In this document: one piece after another, positions 22,998-34,930 of the stretch
Layout of the letters: every line of letters starts with the position of its first letter
How positions within the stretch are numbered: the first letter of the stretch is position 1
Origin: Inia geoffrensis
Taxonomy: Eukaryota; Chordata; Mammalia; Artiodactyla; Iniidae
Direction: 5' to 3'
Assembly: GCA_036417435.1 (NCBI GenBank)
Contig: CM070913.1
Location: forward strand, 92,123,373 to 92,187,372
DNA: 64,000 bases
The notes under the pieces: generated by a model
What the model was told of the DNA's origin: nothing
Databases searched by the model: none
Seen by the model: the letters and a program-made list of their open reading frames with translations, nothing else
Position numbers and translations under genes: made by a program

Positions 22998-23665
22998 CTG
23001 CTGTATCACAAAATATCACAGACATTTATTTTTTATTTTTGGCTGCGTTGGGTCTTCGTTGCTGCACGCAGGCTTTCTCTAGTTGCCGTGAGCGGGGGCT
23101 ACTCTTCGTGGCAGTGCACGGGCTTCTTACTGCGGTGACTTCTCCTGTTGCGGGGCACCGGCTCTAGGTACACGGGCTTCGGTAGCCGTGGCACTCGGGC
23201 TCAGTAGTTGTGGCTCTCGGGCTCTAGAGCACAGGCTCAGTAGTTGTGGTGCACAGTTGCTCCATGGCATGTGGGATCGTCCCGGACCAGGGCTCGAACC
23301 CGTGTCCCCGGCGTCGGCAGGTGGATTCTTAACCACTGCACCGCCAGGGAAGTCCTCACAGACATTTATGGTCTCACAGTTCTAGGAAGTCCAAGGTCGA
23401 GGTGTGGGCAGGGCTGTTTCCTCTGAGGCCTCTCCCCTGGGCTTGCGTGGCAGCCTTCTTGCTGTGTCTTCCCATGGTGGTTCCTCTGTGATCACCCACC
23501 GCTCCTGCCTCCCCCTCTCATAGGGACACCAATGACATTGGATTAGGGTCCAGCCTAACAACCTCCTTTTAACTTAATCACCTCTTTAAAGAACCTCTCT
23601 CCAAATACGGCTGCATTCTGGGCTCCTGGGGGTTGGGACAAATGAATTTTCAGCCCATAACATCC
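22998..23665 (-). mobile_element. MLT1-type LTR, antisense, split by CHR-2
   Basis: The LTR starts left of the SINE (GCTGTATCACAAAATATCAC) and resumes right of it (GGTCTCACAGTTCTAGG, ATGACATTGGATTAGGGTCC, ATACGGCTGCATTCTGGG, TTTCAGCCCATAACAT). Both parts join in the right order once the SINE and one copy of the duplication are removed. Confidence 0.75.
23030..23355 (-). mobile_element. CHR-2 SINE, antisense
   Basis: The longer CHR type, with the extra body units (TCAGTAGTTGTGG twice, GGGCTCTAGAGCACAGG) between the tRNA-derived head and the tail. Exact 14-bp target-site duplication TCACAGACATTTAT at 23016-23029 and 23356-23369. The A tail is short and decayed, so this copy is older than the CHR-1 copies. 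Confidence 0.95.
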
Positions 23666-24842
23666 GCTCAGCCGAGCATCCTTCAAGGCCCAAGTACTCG
23701 TCTCACCAGTAGGAAAACCTATTTGTCTCTAACTCGTGAGTCCTCCTTATGGATCTAAGTTCATACAGCATAGGGGGAAGTGCAGTGTTCACAGCCAGCA
23801 GAGAAGCCAGAAGCCACCCCAATTCAGCCACCGATCCTCTGCCCATCTCAGATAACCGACCGCTCCCTAGAAGCTGGAGTATGTGAATTATCCCATGTAT
23901 TTACACCCACTTTTCCTTTGCTCCTTAGAATGTACTGCAAAGCCTGCAGTTCAGCCCTCATCATCCTGATATCTTTTTCCTTTGGCTAGAGGATTAACGG
24001 TTTTTTAAAGGTTAATAACTTGTAGGTGTTTCTCCACTCCCTTGATGGTGTTGTGTCATCTTCCATCTTTTTTCATTTCCTAAGGAGGAAAATAACTTTG
24101 GCGGAACAAAGGCTGAGTGACTGAGCCAAAGGCGGCCCGCAGAACTGTATCAAAGCCCCACCGAGTGGGAATAATTACTCAGGCTCAGCTGGGGGTGCCA
24201 GTGACACCATCTGAGCACGAGGATCTCTCACGCCTTTCAACGAGGAGAAATTAAAAAGAAAACACAGGAGAAATTCTGGGGAGCGGCCAGCTATTCAGAG
24301 ACAACCGAGGCTGGTGGTGGTCACCTTCCCCCGAGAGCTCCCCACGGGCCCTGTCGCATCAGCTCTAAATGGTGTTTTTAAAAAATGTAATATGAGAAAG
24401 AAAAAGGGCAAAATCTTCCTTTATCTTTTTCCATCTTGAAATCAGAAAATCCAAAAGGTTGACTGATGAGGACATTGTGGGTTAGCTGGAAAACTTTCCT
24501 TTCTTTAATAGTTGGTCAGGCTGCTCTTCAGAAAAGTCGGCTCTGATTCAGCTTTTATTTCAAAAAATGTATAAACTTGTGTAAGAGGACAGCTTGAAGC
24601 CCTCTCTGGAAGTCATGGGGTCCACCTCCAGCCCCCGGCTAGACCCTGTATTAATTTGCCGGTACTTCGACCAGAGGATGGGTTATGTAAGTCCCCACAT
24701 CAGGTCGTGCTCGAAGGCAAATGAGGTGCCTGTCACATCCCTCCATCCTTTTAAATCTCTGTCCGAGTGGCTGCACCCCCAGAAGAGCACGAGATGTGAG
24801 CAGGGACTCTTAGATAGAGACCTGGGGTGTCACACTGGGTGA
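23666..24842. other. Apparently unique, possibly conserved sequence
   Basis: No repeat is recognised in about 1.2 kb. The part 24070-24320 has balanced composition without low complexity and could be a conserved noncoding element, but that needs alignment. Confidence 0.35.
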
Positions 24843-25420
24843 GGGGGAGGGCCAGTGTGTCTGTGTGTGTGCATGAGTGAGAGTGTTTGTATGAGCAAGT
24901 GAGTGTGTGCACGTGTGCACACAGTGTATGGGAGTGAATGTGTGTGGGTGTGTGCATGTGTGTATGAGTAAAGTGTGCGTGTATGTGTCTGAGAGTGTGT
25001 GCACACGTGTGTACATGTGTGAACACACATGTGTCTGAGAGTGTTTGCACACGTGTGTGCAAACATGCATATATGTGTGTGTGTCTGAGAGTGTATGCAC
25101 ACGTGTGTATATGCATGTGTGTGTGAGTGTGTGCATGTAAGTGTGCATAGGCATGTGTGTATGAGAGTGTGTGCATGCATGTGTGTATATGAGTGTGTGT
25201 GAGAGCATGTGCACGCATGCATGTGTGTGTGTGAGAGTGTGTGCACGTAAGTGTGCATAAGCATGTGTGTATGAGAGTGTGTGCATGCGTGTGTGTATGA
25301 ATGTGTGTGAGAGCGTGTGCACACATGCATGTGTGTGTGTGAGAGCGTGTGCACGTAAATGTGCATAGGCATGTGTGTATGAGAGAGTGTGTGTACAGTG
25401 TGCCTCGTGTGTACGTGGAG
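24843..25420. repeat. TG-rich array with two higher-order periods
   Basis: About 580 bases of TG-rich repeats. Three copies of a unit near 48 bp start at 24985, 25031 and 25081 (each GTGTCTGAGAGTGT, then TGCACACGTGTGT). After that come 2.4 copies of a unit near 109 bp, with GTGCAYGTAA starting at 25131, 25241 and 25349. The minus strand is open for 275 residues (24810-25637), His/Thr-rich. This follows from the repeat lacking stop codons and is not evidence of a protein. Confidence 0.9.
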
Positions 25421-26060
25421 GGGGACGGAGAGGTCCCCCCGTCCCTCCTCCCACCTCCACAATCACTCTGGAACCTGACGGTCTCAGCGCGGGTGGACCC
25501 GACGACCTTGTCCGCGGTGAAAGCTCATCTCCTCTTCCGGGGGCTGGTGATGAGCAGCCAGCGAGCAGGCCGGTCTCTCTTCCTTGTGCTTTGTTCATGT
25601 GGATAATGACCCTACCGCTCATGGAAATGAGTCCCACCCGCCTCTCGGATTCCCACTCCTCTGGAGATCAAAAGCCCCGCGTAGTGGGCTGCACAAAATG
25701 GCAGGGGAACTGGGATGAAAGTCACAGGGACGAGCCTGGGAAACGGCTGGACGGCGGACCTGCTCTGGGGCAGCGACGTAACCATTTGCTAAAGGTGTCC
25801 CTGGTCACTGCCCTTAGAGATCTGGTCAAACAGCCGACTGCCAGCGTGACGAGAGAGGGCTCGCAAGCTTGAAGGGTGGACTGTCTGACCTGCATGCAGA
25901 GCGAGGGAAAGGCGTTTCCCTCCCAGGAGAAGGCACCCCGTTCTGCAGGGGGGGCGCCCCCTGGGGTTGCGCATCCCCATCCTGGGGGCCACGCAGTCAC
26001 CAACGTCCAGCATCTCCATTCAAAGCTGAGCAGCGAGCGCCCTCTATCGCACGGCTATCT
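25421..26060. promoter_or_regulatory. Moderately CpG-rich segment
   Basis: About 35 CpG by eye in 640 bases, beginning at the edge of the TG array. No TATA box, no clear splice signals and no homologous protein frame are visible. It could be a weak CpG island, or GC-rich DNA without function. Confidence 0.2.
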
Positions 26061-28620
26061 GAACTGTCAGAATACAAAAATAGAGATCTCTGGATATTTC
26101 GTAACCCCTAAAGAATAACAAAATACGGTCCTCGTTCTGATAAAGACAGGTGAGGGGCAGTCAGGGAATACGTGGAACGAAGCATCTTTTCCTTTTCACA
26201 CGCAGCCTTTGTAGCCAATGTAGACAAACCCAAGCCAACTAGAGAAATGGTGGATCACGTGGGCAGGAGAAAATGAACGAGAATTCCGTCAACCAACTCT
26301 TCTAGCCTTTGCCTACGTTGTGGAAGGCGCTGGATGAGCCCCTGCGGTCCATCCTAGGTTCTGCTTTCTGCCTTTTGCAGTGATGTAACGGCAAGGCTCA
26401 CCGCACGAAGCCAGGTCTCAGGTGGTACTTCAGAAGGGGGTTTCCTGCGGAGGTCGGGGTCGTGATAAAGAGCAAAGCCCACGCAACTGTGAGCTTAGGA
26501 CCTGCGCGGGATGACGACTTCCTTTCTGGAATAAACAAGTTGATGGCTCTCCTCCCGCGTCCCCTCGGCTGCCAGTCTGCTTAGATTTTCTGTAACAGAA
26601 ATAGTCCGTGCAGGGCACGTGTTCGGTAAGGCTGGTAGACCCGTTTTCCAAATGAGTTGAGTACCAGGGGAAAAAGTGCTCTCCATTGTCGAAAAGAAAT
26701 GGTTGGTAGGGCTTTCATTTTTTTTTTTTTTTTTTCCTTCAAAAAAAGCAGTAGCTACTTTCAAAGTCAGGAGAGGCAATTTTTTTTTTTAACACAAAGA
26801 AAGAAATAGTCACAGCGGGGTGTTGCCTCACTCTGTCCCTTTAACATTCCAGCTTCAGGAGATGCTATTAATTTTCTCCTTTCTCTTCTGGCACGAGGTT
26901 GTGAAAAAGGCCCATGGTGCTTGCAAATCTCCAAGCAAATTATCTTAAGAGGGCTTCCCACGCTGGATAGGGAAGGGGGAGGAATTCCTTTACCAGCTGC
27001 CCCCTGCCCCAGGCGCTGGGCACCCCAGTTCCACCCCAGGGGTGACCGGTGCCCACATGGCCTGAATCCTGCTGACTCCCCCCTCCAAGAGCAAATGCTA
27101 AGTTCTGTGTCTGCTTTGTCCCAAGAGGCAGGGACGTGCCACGCGGAAGCATGTCAAAGTGCCGAACATCAATAGGCACCATCCTGCCTAGCTACCCACC
27201 CTCTGCCAGGAATGTAAACTGCTGTAATGCGCTGCTCACCTTTGCCCCCTGCCAGCCTCATGGCTCCTCCCTTCAAAGGATGCTCTTCACGGGGAAAACG
27301 CTTTATGGAGAAAACAATGGCCATCGCTACACAATTATTTTAGAAACTCGGCATTGTATTTTAACGGAGGGCAGACGGCCTGGCTGAAGTCTGGAGGGCT
27401 TTCAAGATTGAGATCTAAATCCCGAGGTTTAGAAATACGCACGTCAAAAGTACAATCAGCCCAACATACGGAGCCTATTCTTTGCTCCTTGAAATATATT
27501 AAATTAAAGACTGAGTGGCGGTTTGACAACTCACCTCACCGTTTTCAAATAAAGATGACAAAATCCCAGTGCTAATGAAGCCTTTTTTTTTTTTGAGAGT
27601 TGGATTACACTGATGATTATTTTATAGCTCTTTGAGCCTTCAAACAACAGCCACTTTGAAATGTCGGCTGTGCCAGGAGAGAAGGCTGTTGACCTCTCTG
27701 TACAGGAATTTCTCTTCTGAATTTCACATCCTAACCCTTTCCTTGGTGAAGTATAATATGATGATGCTACATGTCAGCCTTGCAAAGAGGAACATGGAGG
27801 ACAGCCCAGAGCAGAGAAATTGAACGGTGCAGAATCAAAGGTACCAGTGGGCTCAGTCCCGGCATCACCTGAAGCTCAAACGCATCATTGGGGAAAATGT
27901 TAATTCAACAGGAGGGTTACAACGATAACCACAGTAGCACACCGTACAAAATGGGATCCCACAACTCAAAGAACCCACTTGTCACCTAAAGGAAAGCATC
28001 CAAGGGTAGCCTCCAACGAGAGATTTTGAATGATTGAGTAAAAGAATGAAGGAATTCATAGCAAACACAAGTGAAACCAGGGATCTTCTCCCTTGAAGCC
28101 AGAAAGAAGCACATTTTAGATCAAACCTTTTGAAGGATTTTGCGCTCCCAGTTCTATTTTAAAATATTATCTATAGAAGTTGGAACAAATGCTTCTGTTT
28201 CTCTTAAAAATTTCCATCAGAATTCTGGAAGGGGAAGTGGCATGGCACTGATTTTGACTCTCAGAAGTTCCTCACGAAGATATACAGAGAGATAGGAAAC
28301 CCAAAGGCTCTTGGTAAAATCTACAGTAAACCCGATGATGAGAAAAGCCCCACGAACGTCAGAATACACACGGGAAGCACGCGTGGGAGGGGACAGACCA
28401 CCAAGAACTACTATACGTGTCAGCAGCCGTGCAGGAGACAGAGAAAGGATGGGACATCTGATGGACCTGAGGGTTTCCAAAGAAACTGGAAATCTTGGAG
28501 GACTAACCAAGACAAGAAGCTGAGACTGAGAGGGATTTTGCTCCAACAGTAGGTGAGTTCAAGGGGTCCAAGTGTTACCGAACTCAGGTCTGGCTGCTAA
28601 CTGCTCAAAAGCCGATCGTT
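26061..28620. other. Large stretch without recognised repeats
   Basis: T runs at 26718-26736 and 26780-26790 and one at 27583-27594, otherwise no repeat that I can name across 2.5 kb, which is unusual in this window. The part 27240-27580 keeps balanced composition. No protein frame has a family motif. Candidate region for conserved noncoding elements. Confidence 0.35.
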
Positions 28621-28623
28621 TGA

Positions 28624-28838
28624 GGGCTTCCCTGGTGGCGCAGCGGTTGAGAGTCCGCCTGCCGATGCTGGGGACACGGGTTCGTGCCCCGGTCCGGGAA
28701 GATCCCACATGCCGCGGAGGGGCTGGGCCCGTGAGCCATGGCCGCTGAGCCTGCGCGTCCCGAGCCTGTGCTCCGCAACGGGAGAGGCCACAACAGTGAG
28801 AGGCCCGCGTACTGCAAAAAAAAAAAAAAAAAAAAAAA
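28624..28838 (+). mobile_element. CHR-1 SINE, full length
   Basis: GGGCTTCCCTGG head, A box TGGCGCAGCGG, B-box-like GGTTCGTGC and 23 A residues (28816-28838). I could not define a clear target-site duplication. The body carries private changes such as GCGGAGGGGCTGG. Confidence 0.95.
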
Positions 28839-31739
28839 GGAAAAAGGGAGGAAAATCTCAGGGAATCGTAGAGGCAGGAGGGTGGGTTCTGTATCCTTTT
28901 CTGTTGTGTGTGGACTGGCTGACTCTTTCTTCCGATGTTATTTTGCCCACGTGATCCCCTGCAGGATTGCCAAGGGAACTGCTGGGAGTAGAGAGCTAGT
29001 CTTGTTTAACTACTTAATTCTTCATTCTGACTTCTTTCACTCTAGGAGAAGACTCAACAGGTTAGGCAAGGCATGTGTGCGTTCAGGAGAGAACACGTCA
29101 GAGTTCGGCTAGATTGCCCAGTGCTCTCATTCCTATAATTAGGTTCTTTTAAGGTCGGAGGGGAACAGAAACGTGCAGACAGGAAAGATGTAAACGTGCT
29201 GCTTTTACAAGGAAGGTCGGAAGGAACAGATCACACTGGACCCCACGAACCCTTGACACTTAGGGCTCCCCTACAGGGCAAAGCTTTTCACCAAGAAGAA
29301 ACTTCTGGAAATAGAATCCAAATTGGGGGCGCTGGGACACGAGAGAGAAAATGAAGAGGGGTCCAACAAAAAGTGTGCTGGAGAACAGGAGACAGGTAAT
29401 CTCAGAAAGTAGGTTGCCATATAGCTAGAAACAGAAAAGAGAGCTCGGTAACTTGGAGCTCGGAAGAGGGGCTCCACAACATGCCTCCTTCTCAAATTTT
29501 AAGAAAACTATGTTCCTGTGACACTGAGCAATAGAAGGGATTGGGATTAAATCCTATACACCGTTAATATAAACGAAGACAGGAGAGGCAGAAAAGCAAC
29601 CCTACAGACAGTGAAAGCACACCATAAGTCAGAAGAGAATGTGGCTCTTTTAAAATCAAATGACACAAGACTTTTAAAAAAGAACAGTGTAACTCAGAAA
29701 AACTCAGAAATGAGATGAGAGGATTTAGGGAAGAATTATAAATAAAAGGCAATAGTATTTTAGTAATGAACACTGTACTAGAAGGAACACAGAGTGAATA
29801 AAACATCAGAATGCCTTAATGGATACGGAAGTGGAAAGGAGGACATTTTTGAAAATTAAAACGGAATGAAAGAATATTTGAAAAAAAAGATTTTCGAGAG
29901 AGTGACACATTTGGAATCAGATGCAATCAACATAAAATTGCAATCAACATAAAATTTAAGTCCCCAAAGAAGAAAATCCTAGCAAGGGAAGAGGGTCAAC
30001 ACTAAAATTATAAGGCAACAAAAACATTCATGAGATAAAAAAAAAAATAAATGAAGTGATGTATTGAGAGCACACATCACTTATTTGAGAAATTTGCCCC
30101 AGAGCATGAAGTCACTTGTAAAAAGAAGTCAAATTGTCATCAAATTTTTAAATGCCAACATTCCTTATTCAAGAAGAGGAAATGTAATCCAAGGGTTTTA
30201 TATCTCACCCGTTGACTTTTCAGGAATAAAGGTTGCCATCAAATTGTTATCACCCTGTAAGAACTCAGGGACTATCACTCCGCCGAGTCCTCCTTGAGAA
30301 TCTATAAGAGTACAGTTTCAGACAAACAAAATGATTCGAGAGATGTCAGTAAAACTGGTGTGACCTATAAATATGTGCTTATTTGTAGGTGAGACTAATT
30401 CAGGGTCATAAGAAAGAAAGTATAGTATGTGATCACTGCACGTGCTGACAAAGTTAACAGAGGACACCTGTGCAAATCAGGAAGTGGATGGGGGAGCAAA
30501 GACAAAAAGGCTTTACTCTCTTCAGTGGAGGTGGTGTTTGTTTCGTTTTTCTGAGACTCATGTGTGTGATGTGGGATAAAACAAATAAATAGTTACGTGA
30601 TACCCTTATCGGGGATTGAGAACCAGGGTCATCTCTGTGGAAGGTAAGTGAGACAATGTAAAGTAGAACATGTTAAGTTAAAAACCTATAGTCCTGAATT
30701 TGAACTGGACGGATCAGTATGAACGCAGGAGAGAGTTTTTTCTTTGCAGAGCTAGATATGGAAACATACAATTCCTAACTCTGTCCATTGAAAAGGCCTA
30801 GAATTAATGAACAGACTCATAGAAAAGAGCCTAGAATTAATGAACAAACTCATAGAAATGAGCACCCTTAGTGTCCAGATTGTGGTTTCCAGGATGGGGG
30901 CAAGATAAGTAAGTATGAGCCTGGAAGGTCTTGTCATTCTAGTCGGCAATGAAGGTATGAAAGTCTTCTAGAGTTAAGTAAAAATATCTCAAAAACCAAC
31001 TTGAAGAAATCCCCACTAACTAAAGGTGAGAGAAGTTGAACATTAATAAGAAAAATAAGTGCAATGAATTGAAACCTATTATGCATGTTTAAATCCATGA
31101 GTTCATAACGATGCTCTGAAAATAGAATTGGTTGTCTTTGAATGTTGAACTAACTCATTATTTTGAAAATCAGTGGCAAAAGAGGAAGAACACAGTACTA
31201 CATGAATTGTCCTGTAGGAGATGTATCACTAGATAATCAAATAATAGATGAGGGAAATTGCCTTTTTATGAAACGATTCCTGCTAATAAAGAAAAAATAA
31301 TAGAATTAAAATATCATCATTGTGCTACTTCTAATACATGAATGGTTCTCAGCACCGAGGATCCAGGTCTGCTAACATCAAAAAAAGGAGACAATCCGTT
31401 ATCATGTTTCCTGATGGATAACCACCATGCCACCTCTGAAGTAGTCTTACTGGAAAAAAAAAAAAATTGAACCGGAACCTTATTAAGTTTATATATTCAA
31501 CTACTCACTTACAGGAAATACAAAGAAGAGAAGAACGTGTTAGATCACACGACAGGGGTGCTCTCAGGAATATTCCAACCATGGGAGTAAAACATGTCAA
31601 ACAACTTGGTTTCTTTAACAGATAAATTACATTGAAAAGAAAAAAGGAATAAAAGAGAAATCTATAGGTTTTTTTTAAAAAAAGACTTAAAAGACATATT
31701 AAAATGGACAAAACCAAACTACGGTGTTTAGAGATGCAC
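28839..31739. other. AT-rich, probably old LINE-derived sequence
   Basis: The A-rich sense-strand character from about 29.5 kb resembles decayed L1 sequence leading into the L1 tail at 31.74 kb, but I cannot assign individual parts. A small direct duplication, GCAATCAACATAAAATT, occurs at about 29925-29941 and 29940-29957. Another, AGCCTAGAATTAATGAACA, occurs at about 30794-30813 and 30828-30846. Confidence 0.35.
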
Positions 31740-32035
31740 AGTAGAGTGATAAAATTATAAAGGGAAGTCAGGAAGTGATTATCACGTGACCAAGGTGGCG
31801 GTGATTTCCAGAGTGGAAGAAAGGGCTGTGAGTGGGCCAGTGCGTACAGACACTCTTGGGATGGGTGGGGGACAGGGGAATGGGGAGACAGCAAAGTTCT
31901 ATTTCTTGTTCTGCATGGTAGCTACAAGGTTTCAGTTATAATATTTTATTAGGCTACATGTTTTCTTCATGTAATGTTCTGTGTCTATTCTATATTGTAT
32001 ACTACACTGTAGACAATAAAAAGAAAAAGAATTCA
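31740..32035 (+). mobile_element. Old L1M-type 3' end, sense
   Basis: AGTGATTATCACGTGACCAA, GTTCTATTTCTTGTTCTGCA, TTTCAGTTATAATATTTTAT and the terminal CAATAAAAAG follow the order of an old L1M 3' UTR. It has only a weak A tail. Confidence 0.55.
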
Positions 32036-32236
32036 CATAGCAAACAAACATATTCAAATTTATTCTGCAAATTCTAACGCTGCACTTTAAAAACATCCTG
32101 TGATTCTCTATTGATAGTACCCTTGGAATGTGTTTAAAAAGAGACCATTTTGCTAGTGAAGATGGTGAAAAAGGAAATCTAAATTAAGAAATATAGCGTG
32201 AATAGTGCTATAAGTTGTGAAGTGGTCAAAGGTAAG

Positions 32237-32238
<2 letters not shown>

Positions 32239-32284
<46 letters not shown>
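32239..32284. repeat. (GT)23 microsatellite
   Basis: A pure GT dinucleotide run of about 46 bases, likely variable in length between individuals. Confidence 0.95.
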
Positions 32285-32285
<1 letters not shown>

Positions 32286-32629
32286 TGTGATCAAACTGGT
32301 GAAAGCCCCCAGTAAGAAAGAACAATGAACTACTGTGCTGCACGTATTTCTAGTCTCAAGGCAATTTATTTATTTAAGGTGTTTTGTCTTGATCAGAAGT
32401 ATTATCGCATGAGCATATTTGATGAGCCTGGTTTCCTGATGTACAGGGCAAGAGCTGTTAATGTCAAGTACAAATGTAAAGGTTGAGCGGCTTCGTTTAC
32501 TAAAGGAAGAACTCTTTACTTAAGTCAATATATAAACAGCTTTGGGAATAAAAGTATAAATAGAAATAAAGTCTGTGAATGTAGATGAGTAGGAGTGAAT
32601 AAGTGCTATGAATATTAATCAGGGCATTT

Positions 32630-32775
32630 CCAAGACTAGCTATGGGACCTTCAGCCAGTTATTTCCCTCGTCTTAGCTGTAAAGTGGGACAAGAGCACCG
32701 ACCGTGAAAGGACGTTTTGAGCATTCAATGAGATGATACCTTTCCAGTTGCATGGTAGATATTCTTTGAAAAAGT
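32630..32775 (+). mobile_element. MIR SINE
   Basis: CTATGGGACCTTCAGCCAGT, then TCTTAGCTGTAAAGTGGGAC, CATTCAATGAGATGATACC and GGTAGATATTCTTTG, in full MIR order. Confidence 0.75.
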
Positions 32776-32839
32776 CTCCTAGTGATTCTGATGCATGTTA
32801 CTGGAAAAAAAAGATGAGCTGGAGGGAAAATAAATTTCT

Positions 32840-34370
32840 ACCTGGAGATAGATTCAGGGCTGTTGTATTAGTGCAGGCAACAGAGTGGTCCAGGTGAAGG
32901 AGGTGAAAGAGACAAGACTTGACATCCAAGCGGATAGGATTGGGGGCCACTGACATCAAAAATGACCCCAAGAGAAATCAGACTCGGGCCATGGGAGAGT
33001 GAATTTAACAGTAGACTTGTTACATTTGACACATACCTAAATACCACCTAGAATGTGACGTTCAGGAAGCACTTGGGAAATAGCATTGACTCAGAAGACA
33101 GGCTGGGGTGCAGTAACAGAATTCACAGTGTGGTAGCAACTCCAGGAGCGGATGCGATCCTCAGGAATGGTCTGCAGAAGAAAGAGGCAGCAGACTGGCC
33201 AAGAATGGGACTCAGGGCATATGTGTCTGGGGACAGGAGGGACGGAAAAGGAGTAGCAGCCAGATGGGCAGAAGGAGAATCTCCCAGAAATCAAAGAAAG
33301 GAAGAATTTTAAGAGGTGGGCCATCACGGTGTGAAAAGCTCCCAGGAAATCCAATAGGATGAGAACCGACGTTAAACATGGCATTTGATCATCAGAAGGT
33401 CAAAGGGGACCTTCAAAACATCCATTTAAGAAAACTCTCATCTGAAAGGATACATGTGCCCCTATATTCACTGCAGCTCTATTTACAATAGCCAAGACAT
33501 GGAAGCAACCTAAATGTCCATCGACAGATGAATGATAAAGAAGATGTGGTGTATATATACAATGGAATATTACTCAGCCATAAAAAAGAACATAACATTG
33601 CCATTTGCAGCGACATGGATGGACCTAGAGATGATCATACTAAGTGAAGTAAATCAGACAGAGGAAGACAAATACCATATGATATCACTGATATGCGGAA
33701 TCTAAAATACGATGCAAATGAACTTAGTTACAAAACAGAAACAGACTCACAGCCATAGAAAAACTATGGTTACCAAAGGCAGGTGGGGAAATAAATTAGG
33801 AGTTTGAGATTAGCAGGTACAAACTACTATATATAAAATAGATAAACCACAAGGTCCTGCTGTATAGACAGGGAACTATATTCAATATCTTGTAATAAAC
33901 TATAATGAAAAAGAATATATATATGTACAACTGAATCACTTTGCTGTATACCAGAAACTAACACAACATTGTAAATCAACTATACTTCAATAAAAAAATT
34001 AAAAAGTCCTGCAAAATCTCAAAAAGAAAAAAAAAACAAACCCACATCAATCTAATTAGAGGACACTGGGGATGGAAACCAGGTTCGTTACGGGTTGAGG
34101 AGTGAACAGGAGAATGGGCATTTGGGCTATCCTAGGTGGAGGGTAGGACCAACTTGAAAGGAAGCAGCAAGGAGGGAAGAGTTTATTTAGCTCAGAAGCA
34201 GGTGGAGGTACATTCGGTGCCTGAAGGGAAGCAAGGGCATAAACATAAAAGCATCAGTGGGGGGATAACACGAGGAAAGAGGTATTTTGTTTTTCTCCGA
34301 AGAAGAGATGGGTACCACTGTAGAAGTGTTTATAACCAGAGGATGGGGAAGTAGGGGGGGCATTTTGGCT
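32840..34370 (-). mobile_element. L2 LINE, antisense, split by an L1
   Basis: The left part (32840-33430) matches the upstream half of antisense L2 (GACATCCAAGCGGATAGG, GCTCCCAGGAAATCCAATAG). It resumes after the L1 at about 34040 (GGTTGAGGAGTGAACAGG) and fades near 34370. The upstream L2 portion is rarely retained, so family assignment rests on the order shared with other copies here. Confidence 0.5.
33440..34003 (+). mobile_element. L1 3' end, sense, 5'-truncated, within an L2
   Basis: Starts in ORF2 (GATACATGTGCCCC, TTTACAATAGCCAAGACATG), runs through CATGGATGGACCTAGAG and the 3' UTR (TAAATCAACTATACTTCAAT) to an A-rich tail. Same L1 type as the elements at 1 and 55.4 kb. A possible short target duplication (AAAACTCTCA / AAAATCTCA) flanks it. 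Confidence 0.9.
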
Positions 34371-34927
34371 TGATGATCTGTATTTTCCCTGCGAAGGAGA
34401 AAGTAGAAATAATGGATTTTGTGGGTGGCCAATTTGTACAAATTGGGAGCAGCCACCCAGAAACACACAGAGAAATGGTGTCTTATGAATCCATCTTTAG
34501 GGTGAGCTATATGTGTTCTTTCTTTGAAGATGGGGGTGGGTATTTTGGCCCCTGAGGTCCAGTTTTACCTCCTGATTTGGGGAAATGCCTTTTAAGAACT
34601 CTGGAGAAAACAGGATTAAAGAAAATGGGGCTGGTACTGTGAGGGCCTATGGCCCTGGGGTGTTTGGTGCTTTATGGACGTAACTAAAAATTCTACTTCT
34701 GCAAATATGCCAACGCTAAACTCAGGAAAAAGAAAACGCATTTGTTGACAAAACTGACTGTTAGACACTTTAATTTGGAAAATATTTTGGAGTAGGGATT
34801 TCCTTTCTGGTCCCTTAAGAGGTAATAGAGACAGATCTGAAACATCTTCCCCCATGTTCTGAAACAAGGCTGAAATGCTTTCATCGTTAATTGGATTGTG
34901 GTTGGGTTAACAAAGAATGCATTTTGG

Positions 34928-34930
<3 letters not shown>
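34371..34930. other. No recognised feature
   Basis: No nameable repeat and no convincing coding frame. Confidence 0.4.

Noticed and set aside
24810..25637. 275-residue His/Thr-rich open frame on the minus strand
   Set aside because: It follows the TG-rich array exactly. The repeat contains no stop codons in several frames, and parallel frames are open too. There is no domain or codon signal.
25375..25872. 165-residue frame in CpG-rich DNA
   Set aside because: It starts in the TG array, has no recognisable domain and no start context; GC-rich DNA has few stop codons by chance.
28217..28546. 109-residue minus-strand frame in repeat-free DNA
   Set aside because: No family motif, and both strands are open over part of it. 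Alignment to other mammals would be needed to revive it.
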